DNA of 64,000 nt from JADZFO01 sp964512635 (GTDB lineage Bacteria > 4484-113 > JAFGCY01), in NCBI GenBank assembly GCA_964512635.1, contig CAZEJB010000017.1, positions 1 through 64,000 on the forward strand. Direction: 5' to 3'. The notes under the pieces are model-generated. The model searched no databases and was not told where the DNA came from. It was given only the letters and a program-made list of their open reading frames with translations. Of the stretch, positions 1 through 8,001 are shown piece by piece. The position numbers and the translations under genes were made by a program. Within the stretch, counting starts at the first letter, position 1; each line of letters starts with the position of its first letter.

Positions 1-267
1 ATACTGGGCCTGAACCTCCGCCTCGCTCAGCAATGCCGTATGGTCATAGACCCAGGCATCCAGCTCGCTGTACTGCCCAGCATAGGGATTCCCTGGCGCG
101 TCGAGGGCCTGCAGATAGACCGGGCCGGCATCCGTCACAGCGATCAGCTTTGGAGCGGCACCGTCGGCCGCAAGCGCCAACTGCGCACAAGGCTCGGCAA
201 GGAATAACAAGCTCAGCGCTGACAGAGCAGCGGCCAATATATATGGCGTCCTACTGTGATTGCGCAA
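1..267 (-). CDS. Secreted tandem-family protein, N-terminal part (runs off the window)
   Basis: This is a partial gene whose C-terminus lies outside the window. The start is a TTG whose Shine-Dalgarno AGGAGG (274-279 on the complementary strand) sits 6 nt upstream; it overlaps the end of the next upstream gene by 17 bp, so translation is probably coupled. The product begins with a basic and hydrophobic signal peptide ending near LALAADG. The family block follows: AGPVYLQALDAPGNPYAGQY, then a D-x-W. This is nearly identical to the same region of the neighbouring 734-aa protein. Function is unknown. It is the sixth recognisable member of the tandem family in this window, counting from the right. 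Export is inferred from the signal peptide only. Confidence 0.75.
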   Translation of the reverse strand, partial: MRNHSRTPYILAAALSALSLLFLAEPCAQLALAADGAAPKLIAVTDAGPVYLQALDAPGNPYAGQYSELDAWVYDHTALLSEAEVQAQY

Positions 268-2455
268 GCTTTGCCTCCTGCTGTGTGTCGTAGAGTGCCT
301 GAAGGTCTTCCCAGCTGAACCAATCAAAGAAAGGCAGGCGCGGCAGAAGCGGCTGCGTGACATCAAGACGGGTTCCGTCCCAATCATAGGCTGCCAGCGT
401 CGAGCCGCTGAGTGGATCCGTCACCTGGAACACGCCATACATTTCATAGCAACCCTGGCCGATAGCGGAGGCCTCCTCCCAGCGCTGCAGCAGCGTGATG
501 TCAAAGATCGCCGTACTCGGATTCGCCGCGGCGGGAAGTGTGCCAAGCAGGTTTCCCGAACTGTCATAGCGATAGTAAGCGGCAACATAGCTTGGCAACT
601 GCCGCGCTTCAGGCGGCTCCGCTGGCAGGGCGGGATCGATCGATGCCAGGGGCCCAAAGGTGATAATGTCGCCATTGGGGGCGAAGGCCGCCGAACCGAC
701 CGGCTGCGCAATCAGCCAGTCAGGCACAGTGATCTTGCCCTGTGAACGCAGACGGGCCCGAGCGGCTTCGAGCCGCCGGCGCATATCAGCCGGCATCACA
801 CCTCCGGCCTGAAAGATGAAGTCAATTCCGCGGCCGGGGGTCACCAGCGCTTCGCGCAGGTCCCAGCTCAGATGGGGCTGATACTCACGCTGCTCTGTCT
901 CCAGCAGCGGGATAACCCAGCCATCTGGGTCGACAACAACTTCGAAGTATTCCCAGGGGTCGCCCGGATCTGGAGCGTAATAACCAGGGTCCAGCTTGAG
1001 CTTCTCTTCCTCGGTGTATTCCCGCCCCTCGGCCTCTGCCGCCGCCCGTAACTCCGCTCTTTGCTGGTCAAGCTCGGCCCAGCGCTCCTCTTCGCGACTG
1101 TTACGTTGGCCCTGCTGCGCGAGCAGCCAGGAGTCCCAGGGACCATACTGGTCCCGGTACGGGTTGTCCGGGTCGTCAAGCCGGCGTACTTTTACGCTGT
1201 ACTTGGGCCGCCCGTCATTCACCTCATAGCTTGCTAACACCTGCGCTTCGTTTGTAAATCCTTTATGGGCGTACAGACCACCAGCGTCTTCCTTGTCGTC
1301 AAAGACAGACGGGCCTTCAGCCGTGCCCGCAAAGGGGGACAGGCTGTCCCTGCTGGTCAACCCGGCGTCTAACTGTTGCTGATAGGCCTGCGCAATGATC
1401 TCCATAGGCAAGGCGTTTCCCTGATTCATCCGCCAGGCTGGCAGAACAGCCTGCGGATCAAGTGGCGTGCCGTCATAATCGAAGCAGGCCAGTACTGCCA
1501 GCGGCCGCGGCCAGTGGTAGTCAACGGAGCCTGGATCGTTGCCGAGGGTCTCGGGCTCGTGAAGCACCACGCTGAGCACGCCATTCCTGCTGTTTGGCCA
1601 GACATTGTCGGTATAGAGCGATTGCAGCTGCTCTGTTTGGCCGGGCCAATAGATCAGCGTCCAGTTTGGCGAGTAAGGAGACGGAAAGTCAAATGTGCCA
1701 AGCCGCCGTCCTTCGGCGCTGTAGCGATACCACAGCAACTCGCCGTGCTGGAAACGCCAGGCGTTCGAGTCCTCGCCCACGGGCAGCTTAAGTCCCAGCG
1801 GGCCATGGCAGAGTATCTCGCCATTAGGTACGAAGATCGCCTCCAGCGGGGGCTGCTCGCCCAGCCAGGCCGGAATCGGGGGATACTCAGCGGACTGCAG
1901 CTCACTGAAGTTCGTATAGTACGCCTGCATCATTGCGGTTTCAGGCACGCCGGCTGCCCAGATCCTGACTGCATCCCGCAGGTCGCTGTATTCCCACCAC
2001 TGAACGGCCTCGTTGGTGTCGAAGTACTCAAGCGCCCAGTCCGCGGGCCGGTTATGCTGCTCAGTGCGCCGGGCGAAGACAACCAGCTCAGGCAGAAGGA
2101 AGCCCTGTTGGTCGGCAAACCCTTCAAGCAGCTGCCAATCCTGAGGCAGGGCCTGGCGCCAGGCTTCGGCCTCGGGAGACTCATAATCGTAGTACCGCCG
2201 GATGTCCTCCTCCGGCATCATCAGTGCATTCTCATACACCCAGCGATCGTAGTCGCTGTATTGCCCGGCATAGGGATTGCCCGGCGCGTCGAGGGGCTGC
2301 AGATAGACCGGCCCGGCGTCCGTCACAGCGATCAGCTTCGCAGCAGTCTTGTCATCCGCCGCGATGGCATGGCCGGTCGAAGCAAGTGCCAGAAGCATCA
2401 GCATGCCAAACAAGGCCGAGGGCGTCCAGAACAATGTTCTCCCCATGCAAATCAA
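251..2455 (-). CDS. Secreted two-module protein of unknown function (tandem family)
   Basis: The product is about 734 aa and unrecognised. An N-terminal signal peptide ends near GHAIA. Two related modules follow, at about residues 35-370 and 400-734. Each opens with a LDxPxNPYxxxY block followed by D-x-W. Each then has a W-L-x-x-x-P block followed by PNGEI or PNGDI and GPL, then a YRYxxxGxxLG block resembling a single YD/RHS repeat, and ends with an A-x-D-x-D-G-T motif. The TTG at 2455 overlaps the upstream stop as TTGA; an ATG at 2446 is an alternative start. The gene is the middle one of a minus-strand operon with 4-bp and 17-bp overlaps, so the three products are probably made together and exported. 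A cell-surface role is inferred only. Confidence 0.8.
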   Translation of the reverse strand: MICMGRTLFWTPSALFGMLMLLALASTGHAIAADDKTAAKLIAVTDAGPVYLQPLDAPGNPYAGQYSDYDRWVYENALMMPEEDIRRYYDYESPEAEAWRQALPQDWQLLEGFADQQGFLLPELVVFARRTEQHNRPADWALEYFDTNEAVQWWEYSDLRDAVRIWAAGVPETAMMQAYYTNFSELQSAEYPPIPAWLGEQPPLEAIFVPNGEILCHGPLGLKLPVGEDSNAWRFQHGELLWYRYSAEGRRLGTFDFPSPYSPNWTLIYWPGQTEQLQSLYTDNVWPNSRNGVLSVVLHEPETLGNDPGSVDYHWPRPLAVLACFDYDGTPLDPQAVLPAWRMNQGNALPMEIIAQAYQQQLDAGLTSRDSLSPFAGTAEGPSVFDDKEDAGGLYAHKGFTNEAQVLASYEVNDGRPKYSVKVRRLDDPDNPYRDQYGPWDSWLLAQQGQRNSREEERWAELDQQRAELRAAAEAEGREYTEEEKLKLDPGYYAPDPGDPWEYFEVVVDPDGWVIPLLETEQREYQPHLSWDLREALVTPGRGIDFIFQAGGVMPADMRRRLEAARARLRSQGKITVPDWLIAQPVGSAAFAPNGDIITFGPLASIDPALPAEPPEARQLPSYVAAYYRYDSSGNLLGTLPAAANPSTAIFDITLLQRWEEASAIGQGCYEMYGVFQVTDPLSGSTLAAYDWDGTRLDVTQPLLPRLPFFDWFSWEDLQALYDTQQEAKLAQSQ

Positions 2456-4851
2456 CTCTGCGCTCCATTGGACTCAGCAGCGCCGGCGGCAGCGTCGGCC
2501 TGCTGCTGCTGGTAGAGCGTCCAGAGGTAGTCCCACTCAAGTCGATGACTGCAGCCGCGGATCGGGTGGATCGGCTGGCTGAAGTCCAGGGCGTTGCCCT
2601 GCCAGTCCCAGGCCGAAACGATCTGCTTGCTTTCCTTGTCCTTATAGATCAGCACGCCCGGGCCGCCGGCAGCCTCATAGCCCAGCGTGTTGGCAGTCTC
2701 ATAAACCTGCACCATCCCAAGGTTGTAGAGCGCGCTGAGCGGGCCGGTCTTGCGCGGCAGGCTCGATTGCAGCTCGCCAGCGGAGTTATAGCGATAGTAA
2801 GTGTCGTCCCAGCTGGGCAGCTTGCGCTCCTTACTGTCCTTGCTGCTGTCGGGGTCCCAGGAACCCAGCGGGCCCCAGGTGATCACATCGCCGTTGGGCA
2901 TGAACAAGGCTTCGCGCACCGGTGCGCGCATCAGCCAGTCCGGGATTGCCGGCAGGGTCTTCAGCACGGCCCGGTAGCCTTCGCGGTTATAGGCGGCCTG
3001 CAGCTCGGGCTCCATCACACCACCCGCCTGGAACTGCATGTAGCCGTCGTAGCTCCTGGAGTACCACGCCGGCTCGCGCACATCGAGGTTCAGGTCGGGC
3101 TCCGTGAAGACACTGAGCCTTTTTGATCCCAGGGGCAGGGGCCAGCCGTTCTCGTCAACATAGACCGTGATGCTCTGCCAGTCCGGCGGCACCTTGTGGG
3201 TCATGAAAGAAGTCAGCTCCTCGTTTTCCTCGCGGGTCAGCTCACGCTTCTCTTTCGCGGCCAGGGTCTGGAGCTCCTTATAGCGGTCCTGATAAGCGGT
3301 CCAGTCGATCTGCTCATCCGGCACCATGCGATGCGCGTTGGCATAGGCCCAGTGATCCCAGGGCTTGTACTCATCGCGGTAGGGGTTCTGCGGGTCGTCC
3401 AGCGGGCGCACCAGTACCCAGTCACGCGGCTTGCTGACCGGCTCGGCGCAAACCGGATCCGCAAAAGAACCGCTGCTCCTGTCCTTGCCGGTGGCTATCG
3501 GACACCAGGGCCTTGGACCACCAGTCACCGGACCGTCCGGCGTCCCGGCGTAAGGCGAAAGGGTGTCTGCGCTGACCAGGCCCAGAGAGAGTTGAGCCTT
3601 GTAGACGCGGCTGATGGTATCGCGGTCGAGGGCATTGCCGGCGTACTGGCGCTGGCCGCTCAGGCGCGTCGACGGGTCGACAGCGCTGCCGTTGAAGTCC
3701 CAGAGCCCGGCGAGCGCTTTGGGCTCAGCTTCCTTGCCGTCGGCCTGATAGCCATAGCCTCCTTCGCCATAATCCAGCACGGCGACATAGCCATAGGATG
3801 TGCTCTGGCTGAAGCGCTGGCGCTTGGTTTCCGGCGTGCGCTGCTTGAGATAGCCGTTTAGCGTCTCGCCTATCCCGGGCCAGTAGATCACCCGCCAGTC
3901 TGGATGGATGGCATAGCTGCCAAGGTCATACTTGCCCAGCAGCTTACCGTCAGCGCTGTAGCGGTACCACAGCTCGCCGCAGGGCTCAACCATGAACACA
4001 TAGTTCTGTCCGCCAGCCCTTCCGGGGATGCCGGTCACCTCCAGGCCCAGCGGGCCATAGCAGAGGATCTCGCCGTTTGGCACAAAGATGCTGTGGAGAG
4101 GCGGGTTCTGGCCCAGCCAGGCAGGTACCGGCGGATACAACCCCGCGCGCTTTTGCCAGAGCTCCTGCTCGCGCTGTTCAGCGATCTGCGGAGGGATCAC
4201 GCCACCGGCATAGAATGAGGCGTGAGCAGCATATTCCTCCCGTTGCGCCGGACTGTCATAAAAGCCGTGCCAGCCCTTCAGCAGGACGTCGCCCAGCTTC
4301 TCGCCGTCAACATTGCGCTCGAAGCGCGTCATCATCTGCGAGTAGGGAATCTGAAAACCCTGCGCATCGGTCTCAGCCTGAAACAGGGCAAAGCCTTCAG
4401 GGTAACTGCTGCGCAGGGCCGCGCCTTCATCGCTGCGAAAACCGCCGAAAGCCGCGAGCTCGTCGCGGCTGGGGTACATCAGGTTTGAATGCACCCAGCG
4501 GTCATATTCGCTGTAGTCGTTGCGATATGGATTCGCCGGGTCGTCCAGACTCTGCAGATAGACCGGCCCGCTCTCGCGGATCTCCAGCACCGGCTCGCCA
4601 TTCGGCCCGGGAGGCGCGCCTCGAGATAGCAGTACTTTCTCGGCCCGCTGGTCCAGCCAGGTCTGCTGCTGGTTCTCGACCACAGGCGCAGTTTCGCCGT
4701 TTCCGGCAGCGCTGCCGGAATCGTGAGCAGCGGCAGCCAGTGCAGGCTGATCCTCGGCCCGCGGCAAAGCCATCGGCAATGCGAGCATCACAGCCCCGGC
4801 CAGCAGAACAACCATCGCGCGCACACCGGCGCGTAAAACGCAGTCAGTCAT
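2452..4851 (-). CDS. Secreted two-module protein of unknown function (tandem family)
   Basis: The product is 799 aa with a signal peptide (hydrophobic run VVLLAGAVMLALPMALP). It has two copies of the family module, beginning near residue 90 (SGPVYLQSLDDPANPYR) and near residue 475 (VRPLDDPQNPYRDEY). The P-x-W-L, PNGEIL/PNGDVITWGPLG and WYRYSADGKLLG blocks are all present in order. A low-complexity linker between modules contains SPYAGTPDGPV, which matches the linker of the 743-aa paralogue. AGGAGG at 4859-4864 is 7 nt from the ATG. This is the first gene of the left operon. Its closest relatives in the window are the neighbouring paralogues. I cannot assign an activity. Confidence 0.82.
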   Translation of the reverse strand: MTDCVLRAGVRAMVVLLAGAVMLALPMALPRAEDQPALAAAAHDSGSAAGNGETAPVVENQQQTWLDQRAEKVLLSRGAPPGPNGEPVLEIRESGPVYLQSLDDPANPYRNDYSEYDRWVHSNLMYPSRDELAAFGGFRSDEGAALRSSYPEGFALFQAETDAQGFQIPYSQMMTRFERNVDGEKLGDVLLKGWHGFYDSPAQREEYAAHASFYAGGVIPPQIAEQREQELWQKRAGLYPPVPAWLGQNPPLHSIFVPNGEILCYGPLGLEVTGIPGRAGGQNYVFMVEPCGELWYRYSADGKLLGKYDLGSYAIHPDWRVIYWPGIGETLNGYLKQRTPETKRQRFSQSTSYGYVAVLDYGEGGYGYQADGKEAEPKALAGLWDFNGSAVDPSTRLSGQRQYAGNALDRDTISRVYKAQLSLGLVSADTLSPYAGTPDGPVTGGPRPWCPIATGKDRSSGSFADPVCAEPVSKPRDWVLVRPLDDPQNPYRDEYKPWDHWAYANAHRMVPDEQIDWTAYQDRYKELQTLAAKEKRELTREENEELTSFMTHKVPPDWQSITVYVDENGWPLPLGSKRLSVFTEPDLNLDVREPAWYSRSYDGYMQFQAGGVMEPELQAAYNREGYRAVLKTLPAIPDWLMRAPVREALFMPNGDVITWGPLGSWDPDSSKDSKERKLPSWDDTYYRYNSAGELQSSLPRKTGPLSALYNLGMVQVYETANTLGYEAAGGPGVLIYKDKESKQIVSAWDWQGNALDFSQPIHPIRGCSHRLEWDYLWTLYQQQQADAAAGAAESNGAQS

Positions 4852-5157
4852 GCATCAACCTCCTCGCTCGTCCCGGTACAGGCCCACCACCTGCAGCTTT
4901 TCCGGGCAACCCCAGTTACGAAGGTGGCTTTGCCACCGGCGGCCTCGCCGCACTTACCCTACATGATAAATTCGATGCCGGACTAGGGCCGGTCAAACAG
5001 AAAACGCAAAAGCCCTGAAAATTCTCCCCGGCCGCAGCAGGACCTTTTCCTGGGGCCTGCGCCGACATCCGCCCTGTCTCAGCTGAGACCAGACTAGAAC
5101 AAGCTTACTGCGGTGCAGTCTGTGATTCTGGCCGGTTAGGGACAGCCAGGAGCAGAC
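4852..5157. other. Divergent intergenic region with two small hairpins
   Basis: About 300 bp separates the left secreted operon from the EVE gene. It must hold promoters for both directions, but I see no clear -35/-10 pair. Two adjacent GC-rich hairpins occur at 4923-4937 (GGTGGC-TTT-GCCACC) and 4939-4951 (GCGGC-CTC-GCCGC). No convincing gene is present. Confidence 0.4.
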
Positions 5158-5667
5158 ATGAGCGTTAGAGCACCCGACACAACAGATGTTTCACCGGAGC
5201 AGCCGGCCCTGCGCTGCTGGCTGCTTGTAGCTCCTTTGGATCTTGTGGCCGAGCTGCGGGCCAGCGGCTGCTGCCAGGCCGGAAACGGCAGTGCGGAACT
5301 GCTGCACGAGATGCGCCCCGGTGACTGGCTGGTCTATTACTGTGGCCATGAAGGTCTTTCCAGTGGGCAGCCCTGCCGGCTGTTCAGCGCACTTGGCCGG
5401 GTGGGCGATGGCCAGGCCTATGCGCAGCGCCTGCCTGATGGACGCAATGTCACGCGCAGGGCAGTGGAGTATTTAGATCCCGTTCAGAGTGTGGATATCC
5501 TGCCGCTGTTGGCGCAGCTAAAACTGACCGCCGCCTCCAGCCGGCGCTGGGGCCAGATTCTCGCCAGACCGGTTCAGGAGATCGGCTGCTCGGACATGGC
5601 GCTGATAGCGCAGGCGATGGGCCTCGAGGCCGCAGCGGCCCAGATATGCGGCGCTTTTGCTTATTAA
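5158..5667 (+). CDS. EVE/PUA-like domain protein
   Basis: The product is 169 aa. The N-terminal half (about residues 15-110) fits the EVE fold: CWLLVAPLD as strand 1, MRPGDWLVYY as the conserved GD-hydrophobic-Y strand, then a F-x-A-L-G-R-V strand. EVE domains belong to the PUA/YTH/ASCH group and are known or thought to bind modified bases in DNA or RNA. The C-terminal helical part (about 115-169) resembles the tail of this family. The start is ATG with AGGAG 6 nt upstream. The gene lies 120 bp before a translesion polymerase on the same strand, suggesting a link to damaged or modified DNA, which is inference. Confidence 0.65.
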   Translation: MSVRAPDTTDVSPEQPALRCWLLVAPLDLVAELRASGCCQAGNGSAELLHEMRPGDWLVYYCGHEGLSSGQPCRLFSALGRVGDGQAYAQRLPDGRNVTRRAVEYLDPVQSVDILPLLAQLKLTAASSRRWGQILARPVQEIGCSDMALIAQAMGLEAAAAQICGAFAY

Positions 5668-5747
5668 TAGCAGGCTCAGACTTTGACGCGGCAAGACATC
5701 CAGCGCCATGAATCAAACCAGGACAATCTGCTTGAGCCAAAAAGGGA

Positions 5748-5780
5748 TTGCTTTTTGGCGGGAATCACTTATACTATACA
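5748..5780 (+). promoter_or_regulatory. Promoter for the Y-family polymerase
   Basis: TTGCTT (5748-5753), 16-bp spacer, TATACT (5770-5775), with an overlapping TATACA (5775-5780). The TATACA box lies 7 nt before the ATG at 5788, so the transcript would be leaderless or nearly so. Confidence 0.55.
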
Positions 5781-5787
5781 TACGTTT

Positions 5788-7431
5788 ATGCGTGAACGAA
5801 CTGTCGTCCTGGCCGACCTCGATTCCTTCTTCGTCGCGGTCGAGCGTCTGTACCGCCCGGAACTGCGCGGGGTGCCGGTGGTTGTCGGCGGGCCGCCGGA
5901 CGGCCGCGGCGTGATCGCGGCCTGCTCTTATGAGGCGCGGGCGTTGGGACTGCACAGCGCAATGCCGATGGGCCAGGCGATCGACATCGCCCAGGCCAGC
6001 TCATATGCTGTGATGAACCGCCAGCGCCTTTCCCCTAAGGCCATGTTCAGCCCCCGCCAGCGCCAGCCCCTGCCGGGCCTGCCCCCAAGCCGCCAGCGCG
6101 AAGGGCCCCAGCCGGTAGCGCTGCTCGAGCTGGCCCGCATCGCGCTGCCCTTCATGCAGCGCCTGCGCTCCCAGCAGGTCGCCTGCGGCAGCATTGTCGG
6201 GCCGATTGTCTTCCTGCACGGCGACTGGCTGCATGGCGGCTACAGCGACCATAGCCGCCGCGTGCAGGACATCCTGCGCGAGAGCGTACCGGACTTCATC
6301 ACCAAGAGCATCGACGAGTTCGAGCTGGACATCTCCGGGTGCGCGGACTACCTGCAGCACCGCTTTGGTGGACTGCTTCCCTTCGCGGTGCAGCTGCGCG
6401 GCCGGGTGAAGCAGGAGTGCAATCTCGACCTGTCGATGGGCATCGGCCCGAACCGCATACTGGCCAAGATGGCCAGCAAGCAGGCCAAGCCGCACAAAGC
6501 CCCGCCCGGCAGCCGGCCGCAGCCGGGTGAACGCGGCAGCGGGATCATGCTGCTGCGGCCGCAGGATGCCCGCGGCTTCCTGGAGCCCCTGCCCGTACAG
6601 GAAGTACCCGGCATCGGGCCGGCAACCACTGCGATCCTGAACAAGGACGGCATCCGCCTGATCGGCGACCTGTTGAACAAGCCGCGCAACCTGCTGCTGC
6701 GGCTCTACCACAAGCCCCTGGCCGGCCTGGTTGAGACCCTGCTGGACCACACCAGCGGCCGGGCTGACAGCGCCCTTCCCGCTATCTCGCGGCGCGTCCG
6801 CCCCAAGAGCATTGGCCACTCCTCAACCTTCAGCCGCGACCAGAGCGACCAGGGCGTCTTTGAACAAAAGCTCTGGGAGCTGCTGGAAAGCGCCTGCCGC
6901 CGTCTGCGCAGCGCTGATCTGCGCGCGCGGCATGTCACGGTGACTGTACGCTACAGCGATTTCTCAACGATCAGCCATGGCGGCATGCTCGGCGAGCCCT
7001 GCGATAACGAGCGCCAGATCTTCCCGGCGGTGCTGCGCTTTTTCAGACAGGCCAACACGCGTCCCGACCGCATTCGCCTGCTTGGGGTGCGGCTTGAAGA
7101 GCTGTCGCCCGGCGCCAGTCAGCCGCTGCTGTTTGGCGGAGCGGAGGACGAGCGCGAACGGCGCTTCTTTGGCGCGCTGGATCTGCTGCGGGACCGCTAT
7201 GGCGATGAGGCCCTCGTCTTCGGGCTGACAACCCGCCGGGTGCGCGAAAAGCGTGATCGCCCCGGTCTGGCTGCCGGCGGGCAGCCCAGCTCCTTTGCTG
7301 AGGCCAGCCCGGCGCTGCAGAAAACTCTTGCCGAGAAGCGCCAGCAGGAACGCTGGCTGCTTAGTCAGGGCATCACCCCGGGCAGCAAGGCGGCCGAACG
7401 CGCACTGGGGAAGTACCCAGGGTCCGGGTAG
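5788..7431 (+). CDS. dinB: Y-family DNA polymerase (DinB/Pol IV-like)
   Basis: The product is 547 aa, longer than the usual 350-420. It is an error-prone lesion-bypass polymerase. Visible motifs are LADLDSFF (metal-binding D10 and D12), SYEARALG (dNTP-binding Y/R), SIDEFELD (catalytic D176 and E177), and IGPNRILAKMASKQAKP. A PGIG helix-hairpin-helix follows near residue 275. A QPLLF sequence near residue 450 fits the beta-clamp binding consensus QxxLF. An insertion of about 65 residues (about 74-138) precedes the second catalytic motif and is not usual. The frame is open upstream, but homology begins at MRERTVVLADLD and a -10 box lies directly before it, so I use ATG 5788. Confidence 0.88.
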   Translation: MRERTVVLADLDSFFVAVERLYRPELRGVPVVVGGPPDGRGVIAACSYEARALGLHSAMPMGQAIDIAQASSYAVMNRQRLSPKAMFSPRQRQPLPGLPPSRQREGPQPVALLELARIALPFMQRLRSQQVACGSIVGPIVFLHGDWLHGGYSDHSRRVQDILRESVPDFITKSIDEFELDISGCADYLQHRFGGLLPFAVQLRGRVKQECNLDLSMGIGPNRILAKMASKQAKPHKAPPGSRPQPGERGSGIMLLRPQDARGFLEPLPVQEVPGIGPATTAILNKDGIRLIGDLLNKPRNLLLRLYHKPLAGLVETLLDHTSGRADSALPAISRRVRPKSIGHSSTFSRDQSDQGVFEQKLWELLESACRRLRSADLRARHVTVTVRYSDFSTISHGGMLGEPCDNERQIFPAVLRFFRQANTRPDRIRLLGVRLEELSPGASQPLLFGGAEDERERRFFGALDLLRDRYGDEALVFGLTTRRVREKRDRPGLAAGGQPSSFAEASPALQKTLAEKRQQERWLLSQGITPGSKAAERALGKYPGSG

Positions 7432-7455
7432 GGCCAGGGCTCGCCGCAGCCGGTG

Positions 7456-8001
7456 CTATTCCCGGGCGGCCAGTTCCTCGCCGCTGAAATGCTGATAACG
7501 CGGCGCCAGGTCTTCCAGACTGCTGTCCAGCGGCAGTGCCGCGCCGTCATAGTTGTAAAGCGCTGCGCGATTAGCATCGCCGTATTCAAAGATGATCAGC
7601 CCGCGGTACTCGCTTGGGCCTGCGCCGCGTGCCTTCCACTGGCGGACCACGTCATCGTACTTTGGCCAGTAGTGTACCCACCAGTGGACTCCGGCGGGCA
7701 GCTGCGCCAGCAATGTTCCATCCGCACTGTAGCGCATCCAGCGACCGGCGTCTTCGGGCGGTGCAACGCCCCGAGCGCTGGATCTGCGGAGCCTTTCAAG
7801 GCAGCCCAGGCGCCCCAGCGTTATGAACTCGCCATTGTCCATCCATAGCACATCAACAGGGGGATTGCTTCTCAGCCAGACCGGGGTTTCAGCCTCCGGC
7901 AGACAGGCGCGGGCCTCGCCGCCGAGATGGCAAGCCAGTGCCAGGCTAAGCACCAGACTGAAAAGCAAGAGCGTCACTTTGCCCGCGCTGCTTGGGCTCA
8001 T
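7456..8001 (-). CDS. Short half-module paralogue of the secreted tandem family
   Basis: The product is 181 aa. After a signal-like hydrophobic N-terminus (LLLFSLVLSLALAC, possibly a lipobox) it carries only the second half of one family module: PVWLRSNPPVDVLW, NGEFITLGRLG, WMRYSADGTLLAQLP, WVHYWPKYDDVV, and a final N-Y-D-G motif. The LDxPxNPY block is absent. The ATG at 8001 overlaps the stop of the upstream 743-aa gene as ATGA; an in-frame ATG at 8028 is the alternative. It may be a remnant or a deliberately small family member. Function is unknown. Confidence 0.7.
   Translation of the reverse strand: MSPSSAGKVTLLLFSLVLSLALACHLGGEARACLPEAETPVWLRSNPPVDVLWMDNGEFITLGRLGCLERLRRSSARGVAPPEDAGRWMRYSADGTLLAQLPAGVHWWVHYWPKYDDVVRQWKARGAGPSEYRGLIIFEYGDANRAALYNYDGAALPLDSSLEDLAPRYQHFSGEELAARE

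Noticed and set aside
4077..5018. Plus-strand frame running into 4920-5018
   Set aside because: It is mostly antisense to a supported minus-strand gene. The tail that looks protein-like is explained by two small hairpins and lacks a start.
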